The notes below the pieces were generated by a model that was given only the letters and a program-made list of their open reading frames with translations, was not told the origin of the DNA and searched no databases. A DNA stretch of 64,000 bases from an uncultured Chitinophaga sp. (lineage in GTDB: Bacteria > Bacteroidota > Bacteroidia > Chitinophagales > Chitinophagaceae). The translations under genes and the position numbers were made by a program. The stretch lies in NCBI RefSeq assembly GCF_946479755.1, contig NZ_CAMLHC010000008.1:186001-250000 (forward strand). The letters are read 5' to 3'. Each line of letters starts with the position of its first letter. Positions within the stretch are counted from its first letter, which is position 1. Shown here one piece after another: positions 16,410-25,127 of the stretch.

Positions 16410-19400
16410 ATGAATTTACAGGCTGTATTACAATTATTTCAACGTGATGCTCGCCTGCAGACGCTGGTGAAGGGGATTCAATCACCCACCCCACAATACT
16501 TTCAGCTGTCTTCCCTCAGTGGGAGTGCAATAAATTTTGTGGCAGTTTCAGCCTGGGCAAATGCAGACGCGAACCATCTCTTTATTCTGAATGATAAAGA
16601 GGAGGCAGCCTATTTCCAGAACGATCTGGAAGAACTCAGCCAGGCCCTTGATATTTTCTACTTCCCCGACTCGTTCAAAAAAACCGGACAGTTCCAGGAG
16701 CTCAACAGCAGTCACAGTATGCTGCGCACAGAAGCCCTGATGAAATTCTCCGGCGACGGCGTGCGGAAAAAGGTACTGGTCACCTACCCCGAAGCACTCT
16801 GGGAGAAAGTGGCCGGCAGCAAAGCTTTCAGCTCCAACATGGTACAACTGAAAGTGGGAGACGTCCTGAAGGTGGACCCCCTGCTGGAAAAACTGATCGG
16901 CTGGGGATTTGAACATACCGATTTCGTTTATGAGCCCGGCCAGTACGCGCTGAGAGGCGGTATCCTTGATATCTATTCCTTCGGTAACGAAAAACCTTAC
17001 CGCATAGAACTGTTCGGGGAAGATATCGACTCCATCCGCCTGTTTGACCCGGAAACCCAACTTAGCGAGCGCAAGCTTACTCAGGTGACGCTCATCGCCA
17101 ATATGGACACCCACACAGTGGACCATCAGAAGACGTCACTGCTGGAATTCCTCCCCGCAAATACTGTCGTGTGGATGAAAGACCCTGCCTACATACGGGG
17201 CGTGGTGGAACAGCTGGAACAACGGCTGGACGACTGGCTGCTGACGGGGCAGAAAGTGAAAGTCAACGATGACGAGGATATGGTGCTCAACAGCGACGAC
17301 TTCGTGAAAGCCGCTCCCCTGCTGCAGCAGCTGTTGCAAAAGACCACCGTTGTCTTCGGTAATAAAGAATATCTTACCGAAGAAGGCCTACAGCCGGAAA
17401 CCATCGTCTTCGATACACAGGAGCAACCGGTCTTTAACAGACAGTTTGATCTCCTCATCAAAGACCTGGCACAACATAACAACAACAAATACTCCCTCTT
17501 TATATTCGCGGATAACCCGCGCCAGCTCGAACGGCTGCGCAGTATCTTCGAAGACCTGAAAGCAGAATTTGTCTTCTTCCCCATCCCGGTGGCCATCAGT
17601 CACGGCTTCATCGATCACTCGCTGAAACTGGCCTGCTACACCGATCACCAGATCTTCCAGCGTTTTCACAAGTCAAGGGTAAAACAAGCCTACAACAAGA
17701 ACAAGGCAATTACCATGAAAACGCTGCGGGAGCTGCAGCCGGGCGATTATGTAACGCATATAGACCACGGCGTGGGCGTATACAGCGGTTTGCAGAAAAT
17801 TGAATCCGGCGGAAAAATGCAGGAAGCTATCCGCATCATTTACAAAAACAACGACCTGTTGTATGTAAATATCAACTCCCTGCATAAGATCAGCAAGTAT
17901 ACCGGTAAGGAAGGCGTGGAGCCCCGGGTGAACAAACTCGGCAGCGACGCGTGGGACAAGCTGAAAGAAAAAGCCAAAACACAGGTTAAGGATATCGCCA
18001 AAGACCTGATCAAGTTATACGCCGTACGTAAAGCCCAGCAGGGCTTTGCACATGCTCCGGACACCTATCTGCAAACAGAGCTGGAAGCCTCCTTCCTGTA
18101 TGAAGATACCCCCGACCAGAGCAAGGCTACGGCCGACGTGAAACGCGACATGGAAGGCCCCGCGCCCATGGACCGCCTCGTTTGCGGCGACGTAGGCTTC
18201 GGTAAAACGGAGGTAGCCATCCGTGCTGCATTTAAATCCATCGTGGATGGCAAACAGGCCGCCGTACTGGTGCCTACCACCATCCTCGCGTTCCAGCACT
18301 TCAAAACCTTCTCCGATCGTTTGAAAGATTTTCCCTGTACAGTGGATTATCTCAACCGCTTCAAATCTTCCAAAGAGAAAAAAGAAACACTCAAACGCCT
18401 GGAAGAAGGCAAAATCGATATTATCATCGGCACCCACGCCCTGCTGAGCAAAGACGTGAAGTTTAAAGACCTCGGCGTACTGGTGGTAGATGAGGAACAG
18501 AAATTCGGCGTGTCTGCCAAAGAAAAGCTGAAACAGCTGAAACATAACGTGGATACGCTCACCCTAACGGCTACGCCTATACCGAGAACGCTGCAGTTTT
18601 CGTTGATGGGTGCCCGTGACCTTTCCATCATCAATACGCCGCCACCGAACCGGCAGCCTATTGAAACGGAAGTGCAGGTCTTCAACCAGGACGCTATCCG
18701 CGACGCCATCTACTACGAAACGGAACGGGGCGGACAGGTATATTTCGTGCACAACCGCGTAAAAGGCCTGGCTGAAATGTCGTCCCTGATACAAGGCCTC
18801 TGCCCCGATCTGTCTATCGCTACGGCGCATGGTCAGCTCGAAGGACATCAGCTGGAAGAAGTGATCCTCGATTTCATCGACAGAAAATATGATGTGCTGG
18901 TATGTACCAATATCGTGGAAAGCGGTGTGGACATCCCCAATGCCAATACCATTATCATCAATAACGCGCACCACTTTGGCCTGAGCGATCTGCACCAGCT
19001 GCGTGGCCGCGTGGGCCGCAGTAACAAAAAGGCTTTCTGCTACCTGCTGGCCCCGCCCATGAGCACCCTCACGGCCGATAGCCGCAAACGCCTGCAAACA
19101 CTCGAACAGCATAGTGAGCTGGGCAGCGGTTTCCAGATCGCCATGCGCGACCTCGATATCCGTGGCGCCGGTAACCTGCTCGGCGGCGAACAAAGCGGTT
19201 TCATGGCGGAAATAGGCTTCGATATGTATCAGAAGATCCTCGATGAAGCCATCCGCGAACTGAAACAAAACGAATTCCGCGACCTCTTCAAAGAACAACT
19301 GGAAGAGAAAAAAGACTTCGTCAACGACTGTACGATCGATACCGACCTCGAAATACTGATTCCGGATACCTATATAGAAAGCATCCAGGAACGTCTTAAC

Positions 19401-19781
19401 CTGTACCAGGAACTGGACAATATCACGGAAGACGGCAGGTTACAGCAGTTTGAGAAAGAACTGACAGACCGCTTCGGCCCGCTGCCGGAACCGGTAAGAG
19501 ACCTGCTCACCATGATACGCTGCCGCTGGATGGCCATTCAGCTGGGCTTCGAAAAAATGATGCTCAAAGAGGAAAACCTCCGCTGCTACTTTATCAATAA
19601 CCCCGATTCCCCGTATTTTGAATCCCCTACGTTCAATCATATATTAACGTATATACAAACCCGTACCAACAACGCCAAACTGAAACAGGTAGGCAAAAAC
19701 TTTATGCTGGTGGTGAACCGTATCCGTCATATGGACGATCTGCATGCTTTCCTCAAAGGCATCACGGACAGCCGGAAATAA
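16410..19781 (+). CDS. mfd: Transcription-repair coupling factor Mfd
   Basis: A 1123-residue DNA translocase that removes RNA polymerase stalled at lesions and recruits UvrA. Domains in order: UvrB-like N-terminal part (about 1-340, GWGFEHTDFVYEPGQYALRGGILDIYSFG), the CarD-like RNA-polymerase-interacting domain (about 440-520, LRELQPGDYVTHIDHGVGVYSGL), helicase lobes with CGDVGFGKTEVAIRAA (Walker A near residue 597), VVDEEQKFGV (DEEQ) and TATPIPRTLQFSLMGARD, then NIVESGVDIPNANTII and QLRGRVGRSNKKAFCYLL, and the C-terminal TRCF domain. The full usual length is present. It is monocistronic. Confidence 0.97.
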   Translation: MNLQAVLQLFQRDARLQTLVKGIQSPTPQYFQLSSLSGSAINFVAVSAWANADANHLFILNDKEEAAYFQNDLEELSQALDIFYFPDSFKKTGQFQELNSSHSMLRTEALMKFSGDGVRKKVLVTYPEALWEKVAGSKAFSSNMVQLKVGDVLKVDPLLEKLIGWGFEHTDFVYEPGQYALRGGILDIYSFGNEKPYRIELFGEDIDSIRLFDPETQLSERKLTQVTLIANMDTHTVDHQKTSLLEFLPANTVVWMKDPAYIRGVVEQLEQRLDDWLLTGQKVKVNDDEDMVLNSDDFVKAAPLLQQLLQKTTVVFGNKEYLTEEGLQPETIVFDTQEQPVFNRQFDLLIKDLAQHNNNKYSLFIFADNPRQLERLRSIFEDLKAEFVFFPIPVAISHGFIDHSLKLACYTDHQIFQRFHKSRVKQAYNKNKAITMKTLRELQPGDYVTHIDHGVGVYSGLQKIESGGKMQEAIRIIYKNNDLLYVNINSLHKISKYTGKEGVEPRVNKLGSDAWDKLKEKAKTQVKDIAKDLIKLYAVRKAQQGFAHAPDTYLQTELEASFLYEDTPDQSKATADVKRDMEGPAPMDRLVCGDVGFGKTEVAIRAAFKSIVDGKQAAVLVPTTILAFQHFKTFSDRLKDFPCTVDYLNRFKSSKEKKETLKRLEEGKIDIIIGTHALLSKDVKFKDLGVLVVDEEQKFGVSAKEKLKQLKHNVDTLTLTATPIPRTLQFSLMGARDLSIINTPPPNRQPIETEVQVFNQDAIRDAIYYETERGGQVYFVHNRVKGLAEMSSLIQGLCPDLSIATAHGQLEGHQLEEVILDFIDRKYDVLVCTNIVESGVDIPNANTIIINNAHHFGLSDLHQLRGRVGRSNKKAFCYLLAPPMSTLTADSRKRLQTLEQHSELGSGFQIAMRDLDIRGAGNLLGGEQSGFMAEIGFDMYQKILDEAIRELKQNEFRDLFKEQLEEKKDFVNDCTIDTDLEILIPDTYIESIQERLNLYQELDNITEDGRLQQFEKELTDRFGPLPEPVRDLLTMIRCRWMAIQLGFEKMMLKEENLRCYFINNPDSPYFESPTFNHILTYIQTRTNNAKLKQVGKNFMLVVNRIRHMDDLHAFLKGITDSRK

Positions 19782-19965
19782 TTTTTTGTAACATTTTTCT
19801 TGTGTAATCGTTTCATTTTTAAATAGAAACGAATGTTATTTACATGTATATATGATTCTGAGTAATTTTTTTTACTGGTTTTTGTGGAAACAAGGTTTCT
19901 CATAGCATCATGAGGGTGTAATAAACATCGAAAACAATTTTTTTAAATAAGAAAAACAAAGACAC

Positions 19966-20676
19966 ATGAAAAAGGTAATGTTATTAGCCGCCGGATTATT
20001 CTTCGCACTGAGCACCTTCGCCCAACAGGCTGACAATAAACAGGTAAAGAAAATTGAAGTGAACGGCTCTGCTGAAATTGAAATCACACCGGATGAACTC
20101 AACCTGGATATCTCCCTGAAAGAATATTTAAAAGGTAAAACCAAAGTGGACATCACCACCCTGGAAAAACAACTGGTAAAAGCCATTGCGGACGCAGGCC
20201 TGCCAAAAGAAGTGCTGACGATCGAAAACGTGAACGGTTTCAATAATGAATACTTCCTCCGTAAGAAAAAAGATCCGGTAGAATTCATGACCCGCAAGCA
20301 ATACCGCCTGAAACTGACCAAACTGGATAAAATCAACGATATCCTGGGTGCAGTGGACGCAGAAGGTATTGAAAGCACCCGCATCTCTTCCTACACTTCC
20401 AGCAAAATGGACCAGTACCGCAAAGAAGCGAAAATCAAAGCGATCAAAGCAGCGAAAGAGAAAGCAGAATACATGCTGGCTGCTATCGGTAACAGCATCG
20501 ACAACGTGATTGAAATACAGGAAATCAACACCGATAATTATGCTGACTACCGTCCGCAGATTATGGCCAATGCCATGTATAAATCTGCTGATGCTGCTGG
20601 TGGCGGTGCTCCTGAAATTGATTTCAAAACCATCAAAGTTCGCGCTGAAGTAAGGACTGTATTTAGCATTAAATAA
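19966..20676 (+). CDS. SIMPL (DUF541) domain periplasmic protein
   Basis: A 236-residue exported protein with signal peptide MKKVMLLAAGLFFALSTFAQQ. The SIMPL domain begins at VKKIEVNGSAEIEITPDELNLDISLKEY and ends with the VRAEVRTVF strand. The long helix KMDQYRKEAKIKAIKAAKEKAEYMLAAIG is the typical central helix of DUF541. Family members (for example YggE-like and BP26) can form large periplasmic rings and have been linked to oxidative-stress tolerance; the molecular role is unclear. A 184-base AT-rich gap separates it from mfd, and a strong terminator follows at 20693. Confidence 0.88.
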   Translation: MKKVMLLAAGLFFALSTFAQQADNKQVKKIEVNGSAEIEITPDELNLDISLKEYLKGKTKVDITTLEKQLVKAIADAGLPKEVLTIENVNGFNNEYFLRKKKDPVEFMTRKQYRLKLTKLDKINDILGAVDAEGIESTRISSYTSSKMDQYRKEAKIKAIKAAKEKAEYMLAAIGNSIDNVIEIQEINTDNYADYRPQIMANAMYKSADAAGGGAPEIDFKTIKVRAEVRTVFSIK

Positions 20677-20692
20677 ATAGCATCATAAAATG

Positions 20693-20727
20693 AAAAAGCC
20701 GCAGGATTCAATCCTGCGGCTTTTTTT
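20693..20727. terminator. Bidirectional terminator
   Basis: GCCGCAGGAT (20698-20707) pairs with ATCCTGCGGC (20711-20720) around a 3-base loop, with five A before and seven T after. It lies between the convergent SIMPL gene and TonB receptor gene. Confidence 0.85.
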
Positions 20728-20743
20728 ATGTAGCTATCTGAAA

Positions 20744-23700
20744 TTAGAAGCTGTATCTCAGGCCCAGTTGCATTTGATGACGGGAACCGAAGAAGTCTTT
20801 GGAATAAGGTGATCCCGGATTTTCCAGTTTGAGGATCGGGTAGTTGTTCACCACTTTTCCGGTCGGTGTTGCACCTACGCTGGCAGAAGAGTTGAAGGTG
20901 TTCGGTGAGAAGTACTGAATACCCCAGTCTTTGTTGATCAGGTTGGTCACGTTCACGATATCGTAAGTGAGTGTAAGGGTGTGCATGGATTTACCGGCTT
21001 TGAAGTTGAAATCCTGGCTAAAGCGGAAGTCAGCCTGTGTGTTCCATGGTGTACGGCCACCGTTACGTTCGGTGAACTGGCCTTTACGGCCGCTCAGGTA
21101 CTTATCGTTGTTGATATAGTTCATGAATTCTGTTGCTTGTTGAGCGGCAGTTTTGCCATTAACGTCAGCAAAGAAGTTGGTGGCTTCTGCCACATCTTTC
21201 GGGATGTAGGCGAGGCTCACCTGCTGCGGTGTACCCTGTACGGTAGCATTTACGAAACCATAAGTATACGGTAAACCGGAAGAGGTGTTAAAGAACACGG
21301 AGAAGTTGGAAACCCATTTGTTTTTGGCATCCCATGCGTGTTTGTAATTAACAGTGGCAACGATACGGTTACGGATGTCGAAGTTGGAGTAAGCCAGCGC
21401 CGGGTTGTTCGGGTTCAGCGCCTGGTTCAGCTGCCAGTTAGACTCCATGGAGTTACGGATACCATTGGTGATGTCTTTAGCCTGTCCGTAGGTGTAAGCA
21501 GCCATTACGTTCAGACCGAAGGGGAAGGATTTGGACACCTGTGCAGTGATGCTGTAACGGTAACCTTTATCGGTGTTGGACAACAGGTAAGCATTCGTAT
21601 ATAACGGATTGATTTTAGCACCGGACCAGATAGGCTGTTGTTTGTTCACGTCGTAAGCATAGTAAGTAGGATTGTCGACCAGGTTGATCTGTTGGAACAT
21701 CAGGTCTTTGATCACTTTGGTATAGATACCTTCAACGCTGAATTTCCACTGATCACGGGTGCTGTACTCGAGGGCGAGGCTGCTTCTCCATACCTGCGGC
21801 ATTTTAAAGTTATTGTCGATCAGGTCTACCTGTGTAGCGCCGGAAGCGTCATTTACTTTAGCACCGTTCTGGGCGGCGAAGTCTGCGATACCATTCTGAG
21901 AAGGCTGTGCTGCGGAAATCGGACCGTTTACGAAAGGTTTGGTAGAACGCTGGTCGTAAGCACCGTAAGTTACACCGTTGTTGTAGTAAGCGTAGCCTAA
22001 CCATGCGAAAGGAATACGGCCGGTGAAGAGACCGGTACCACCGCGCAGTACGAGGCTGTTGTCGCCTTTAATGTCATAGTTGAAACCTAAGCGCGGAGAA
22101 ATCTGGATGTTGTTCAGGAAGCTGTTTTTGATGTCCTGAGGTCTGGTGTACGTATAGGTGTTGCCGTAGTTCGGGTCAACAGGCGCTTTGGTGGTTTTGT
22201 CGCTCAGCGGCTGTTTGTTTGGAATACCGGCATAGTCTAAACGGATACCAGGTGTGATTCTGAAGCGATCGGTCAGCTGGATTTCATCCTGGCCGTACAG
22301 GCTCAGCAGGTTTACTTTAAACTGTGCCGGCGGGTTGGCCATGATGTAATCGCGGGAGTTGTTGGCGTAGTTATAGTTACCACGTACGCGGCTGGGATTG
22401 TTGTTGAGAAAATCCTCCACGCTGTTGTAGTCGATACGGCCGTTCCAGGAGTTAACAAAACCATAGGTAATGTTGTAAAACTCGTTGTGCGTACCTACTG
22501 TGATGGTATGATTGCCTTTGAAGATGGTCACGTTATCGGTGATCTCAAAGGTTTTTTGTTTCATATTGAAGATGCTGGCTTCACGGTCGGTACCGAGGAA
22601 GATGGTAGAACCGGCGGTGCGGCCTTTGATCTGGATCTGCGGAGCAGCAGGATCAGACAGCGGCGTTCTGTAGTCATGAACGTTGGAGTAACCCAGGATC
22701 AGGCTGTTGGAGATGCTGCTGTTGAAGTTGCTTTTCAGTTCTGCAACGGTAGAAGACTGGTTGTTCACCTGTTTGAAGTCGATGCCTTTGAAACGGAAGT
22801 TCTGTTGGTCGCGTTCCAGGTTGGTTGCTTCGGAGGTGATGGTATTGTTACGGAGAGACAGGTGGTGTTTGTCGCTGATATGCCAGTCCAGTCTGTTAAA
22901 GAATTTGGTAGAGTTGGAATAGATGCTGGTGTTACCGGCAGTTCCGATATCTACGCCATAGGATTTCATCTTGGCGGTGATATCTGCAGCGTCTTTTTCG
23001 GTGAGGATGCCGCCACCGTCAGCTGAACCTGCGGCGAGGATCACCGGGTCTACACGGCGGGTGATCTCTTCGTTGGTGAAGAAGAACAGTTTGTTTTTGA
23101 TGATAGGGAAACCAACACGGACGCCTGCCTGGTATTCATGGAAATCGCTGGGCAGTTTGGAACCGTCGCCGGCGTTGTTTTTACCGATCATAGAGGCATT
23201 ACGGCCATAACCGTAGATGGAGCCGTGTACTTCGTTAGTACCGCTGCGGGTTACCGCGTTTACGCTACCGCCAAGGAAGTTACCCACTTTTACGTCGAAA
23301 GGGGCCAGCAATACCTGTACGTCCTGGATCGCGTCGAGAGATACCGGGTTGGTACGGGTGCTGCTGCCAGGCTGACCGCTGGTGGAGCTCTGACCACCGA
23401 GCGAAGGGCTGAAGCCGATCGCATCGTTGTTGATGGCGCCGTCCACGGTCACGTTATTATAACGATAGTTGGTGCCGAGGAAAGAGTTGTTATTGCTCTG
23501 CGGTGTTACCTTGGTGAGGTCCTGCAGGCTGCGGCTCAGGGTAGGCATGCTTTTGATCTGCTCCTGTCCTATTTTGGTGCCGCCGGTTTTGCTGCCGGTG
23601 TTGCCCGTCACCACGATTTCGCTCAGCGCGGTGGATTCTTCCTGTAATTTAAAGTTGAAGTTGGTAGTACCCAGTGCCAGGTTCACATTTTCTTTTACTT

Positions 23701-23968
23701 CTTTTTTATAACCGATGAAAGAGACGGTAACGGTGTAAGGACCGCCCGGGTTCAGGTTGGGTACAATATAACGGCCGTCGCCGTTGGTTTGTGTGCCACT
23801 TTTAGTGCCGGTGGCGGTGTTCAACACAACAACCGTTACACCGGGGATAGCCTGTCCGGAAGGATCAGCTACTTTACCTGAGATAATAGAGGTGGTAATC
23901 TGCGCTTGTGTGTTGTTAAAACATAAAACGACCAGAATGCTCGCTAATAGCGTGACAAATGATTTCAT
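20744..23968 (-). CDS. Oar-like TonB-dependent outer membrane receptor
   Basis: A 1074-residue outer-membrane transporter. Signal peptide (SFVTLLASILVVLCFNNTQAQ), then a carboxypeptidase-regulatory-like domain (about 28-115: ISGKVADPSGQAIPGVTVVVLNTATGT, GDGRYIVPNLNPGGPY), the TonB box region (ALSEIVVTGN), a plug (about 120-260, GGSVNAVTRSGTNEVHGSIYGYGRN) and a 22-strand-type barrel ending LRYSF. The plug with DLTKVTPQSNNN and VDGAINND, and the lack of a SusD partner, match Oar/OmpA-like receptors, not SusC. Oar proteins in myxobacteria and flavobacteria export or import large ligands; the ligand here is unknown. A lipoprotein gene lies upstream on the same strand, separated by about 400 bases. 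Confidence 0.92.
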   Translation of the reverse strand: MKSFVTLLASILVVLCFNNTQAQITTSIISGKVADPSGQAIPGVTVVVLNTATGTKSGTQTNGDGRYIVPNLNPGGPYTVTVSFIGYKKEVKENVNLALGTTNFNFKLQEESTALSEIVVTGNTGSKTGGTKIGQEQIKSMPTLSRSLQDLTKVTPQSNNNSFLGTNYRYNNVTVDGAINNDAIGFSPSLGGQSSTSGQPGSSTRTNPVSLDAIQDVQVLLAPFDVKVGNFLGGSVNAVTRSGTNEVHGSIYGYGRNASMIGKNNAGDGSKLPSDFHEYQAGVRVGFPIIKNKLFFFTNEEITRRVDPVILAAGSADGGGILTEKDAADITAKMKSYGVDIGTAGNTSIYSNSTKFFNRLDWHISDKHHLSLRNNTITSEATNLERDQQNFRFKGIDFKQVNNQSSTVAELKSNFNSSISNSLILGYSNVHDYRTPLSDPAAPQIQIKGRTAGSTIFLGTDREASIFNMKQKTFEITDNVTIFKGNHTITVGTHNEFYNITYGFVNSWNGRIDYNSVEDFLNNNPSRVRGNYNYANNSRDYIMANPPAQFKVNLLSLYGQDEIQLTDRFRITPGIRLDYAGIPNKQPLSDKTTKAPVDPNYGNTYTYTRPQDIKNSFLNNIQISPRLGFNYDIKGDNSLVLRGGTGLFTGRIPFAWLGYAYYNNGVTYGAYDQRSTKPFVNGPISAAQPSQNGIADFAAQNGAKVNDASGATQVDLIDNNFKMPQVWRSSLALEYSTRDQWKFSVEGIYTKVIKDLMFQQINLVDNPTYYAYDVNKQQPIWSGAKINPLYTNAYLLSNTDKGYRYSITAQVSKSFPFGLNVMAAYTYGQAKDITNGIRNSMESNWQLNQALNPNNPALAYSNFDIRNRIVATVNYKHAWDAKNKWVSNFSVFFNTSSGLPYTYGFVNATVQGTPQQVSLAYIPKDVAEATNFFADVNGKTAAQQATEFMNYINNDKYLSGRKGQFTERNGGRTPWNTQADFRFSQDFNFKAGKSMHTLTLTYDIVNVTNLINKDWGIQYFSPNTFNSSASVGATPTGKVVNNYPILKLENPGSPYSKDFFGSRHQMQLGLRYSF

Positions 23969-24228
23969 AAAGCCTGTAAGTATTTACAGGTGCAAAACAA
24001 CTACTCCAAAGCAACCAGAATGTTAACTCATCATTACGAAATTGTTAAGGACTGCTTAAAATAATCTTAAAATAACCTAATTAACCTGGTGTTAAGTGAA
24101 TTTAGTATCATGTTCAGGAATGAATATGAAACCTCTGTTAACAAACAGTGAAGGAATTGTGACCCCGGGATTGTTTAACAGTTCCTAAACAATAATTTTA
24201 GTAAGACAACTAGTATGACTATACGAAA

Positions 24229-24304
24229 GGAGTTCACGCAAAGCAAAGGAGCAAAGAGCGCAAAGATCCTTTGCGTGCTTTGCGAGAAACTCCGCGTGAA
24301 CTCC
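24229..24304. repeat. CGCAAAG-rich intergenic dyad element, copy 1
   Basis: GGAGTTCACGC (24229-24239) is perfectly repeated in inverted form as GCGTGAACTCC (24294-24304). The interior has repeated CAAAG/CTTTG tracts that also pair (GCGCAAAGATC with CTTTGCGTGC). A related element occurs at 61162-61220. Such elements form long imperfect hairpins. Function unknown. Confidence 0.65.
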
Positions 24305-24312
24305 GCGGGAAC

Positions 24313-24343
24313 AAAAAACCCCGTCTTAAAAGACAGGGTTTTG
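24313..24343 (-). terminator. Terminator of the lipoprotein gene
   Basis: AAAACCC-C-GTCTT pairs with AAGAC-A-GGGTTTT with one mismatch and a tiny loop. It lies 25 bases beyond the stop at 24368 on the minus strand, where the transcript ends in a T-run. Confidence 0.6.
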
Positions 24344-24367
24344 CTCGTTTTTTAAAACGGTGATTAC

Positions 24368-24829
24368 TTAAAAGTAGACTTTAAAAGTCCCGTCCGTTAA
24401 AGGTTTTTCTATTTCACCACTGATTAAGGTGCCGGAGAATGTACCCTCCGCTTGTTTACTATTAATGCTTTCAAGTTTGATGGAGATGGCTTTGGTAATG
24501 AAGCCATCTTCTTTTTGCTGAATATCCATCAGCGTCATTTCACCGGCGCCCTGATCGTACTGCCCGGCCTGCAGGCCATTGGGGAAGGTGATCATAAGTT
24601 CCATGTGTTTGGTGAAATTGTTGGTGACACCGTCTATCACCAGTGTTTTCCTGCCGGCGACAACGGTATCTGAAATATAGCCCTGTGTAGAGTTGGAATG
24701 GTAGGTAACGCCTCCCAGACGGAAAGTGAAAGTGCCTTCAGGTGTAACCTCTTTCTTTTTGGTACAACCGGCAAGTCCTGCTCCCGCTATGATAGCAACA
24801 ATGGCCCATACGAAGATTTTCAAACGCAT
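24368..24829 (-). CDS. Small lipoprotein of unknown function
   Basis: A 153-residue product with a lipoprotein signal (FVWAIVAIIAGAGLAGCTKKKE, lipobox LAGC at 19-22). The mature domain is a predicted beta-sandwich: GTFTFRLGGVTYHSNSTQGYISD, TLVIDGVTNNFTKHMELMITFP, GQYDQGAGEMTLMDI, then ISIKLESINSKQAEGTFSGTLI and GTFKVYF. The F-x-x-x-L-x-G-x-x-Y start and the EGTFSGTL strand resemble the DUF6252-like lipoproteins of Bacteroidota, although I cannot confirm the family from sequence alone. It is a single gene with its own terminator. No enzymatic motif. Confidence 0.72.
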   Translation of the reverse strand: MRLKIFVWAIVAIIAGAGLAGCTKKKEVTPEGTFTFRLGGVTYHSNSTQGYISDTVVAGRKTLVIDGVTNNFTKHMELMITFPNGLQAGQYDQGAGEMTLMDIQQKEDGFITKAISIKLESINSKQAEGTFSGTLISGEIEKPLTDGTFKVYF

Positions 24830-25127
24830 ATGTTTTGTTATTTAATGCTGTCCAGTATTGTGCCGCTGCATAAGGGAACCCGGCGTTGGCCGGCAGATAG
24901 TGCCGCCGCCAGCCAATCTTCATTGGAATAGGTGTACCGGTTAATATACGGGCATAGGGATAAATTCGTCTGCAATATATGTAATAAAATTTAAATTAAA
25001 TAAAATGTTAATAAATAAATGCGGAGCAGGCAGTGGAAAGAGAAGTGACAACGTCAATATTAACAATATTTTTGTGGGGTAATTCCGTATTATTACTGTT
25101 CGAGTACTCAATTAATAAAAGCACATT
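24830..25127. other. 298-base intergenic region with the ATPase promoter
   Basis: Divergent region. It is AT-rich from 24980 to 25020. A -7 box TATTTTTG at 25067-25074 (TAnnTTTG) lies 53 bases before the ATPase start at 25128. I see no gene, hairpin or repeat in the remainder. Confidence 0.4.

Larger units (their letters stand above)
23969..24367. other. 399-base intergenic region with hairpin and dyad repeat
   Basis: From left: a hairpin CCTGTAA-GTAT-TTACAGG (23973-23990) sits 4 bases upstream of the receptor start and would lie in its mRNA leader. An AT-rich stretch without clear motif follows to about 24200, then the CGCAAAG-type dyad repeat (24229-24304) and the terminator of the lipoprotein gene (24313-24343). 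No convincing coding sequence is present; the short frame from 24216 merely reads through the repeat. Confidence 0.6.

Noticed and set aside
24216..24360. Short plus-strand frame through the CGCAAAG repeat
   Set aside because: Its sequence is dictated by the dyad repeat and terminator; no coding character.
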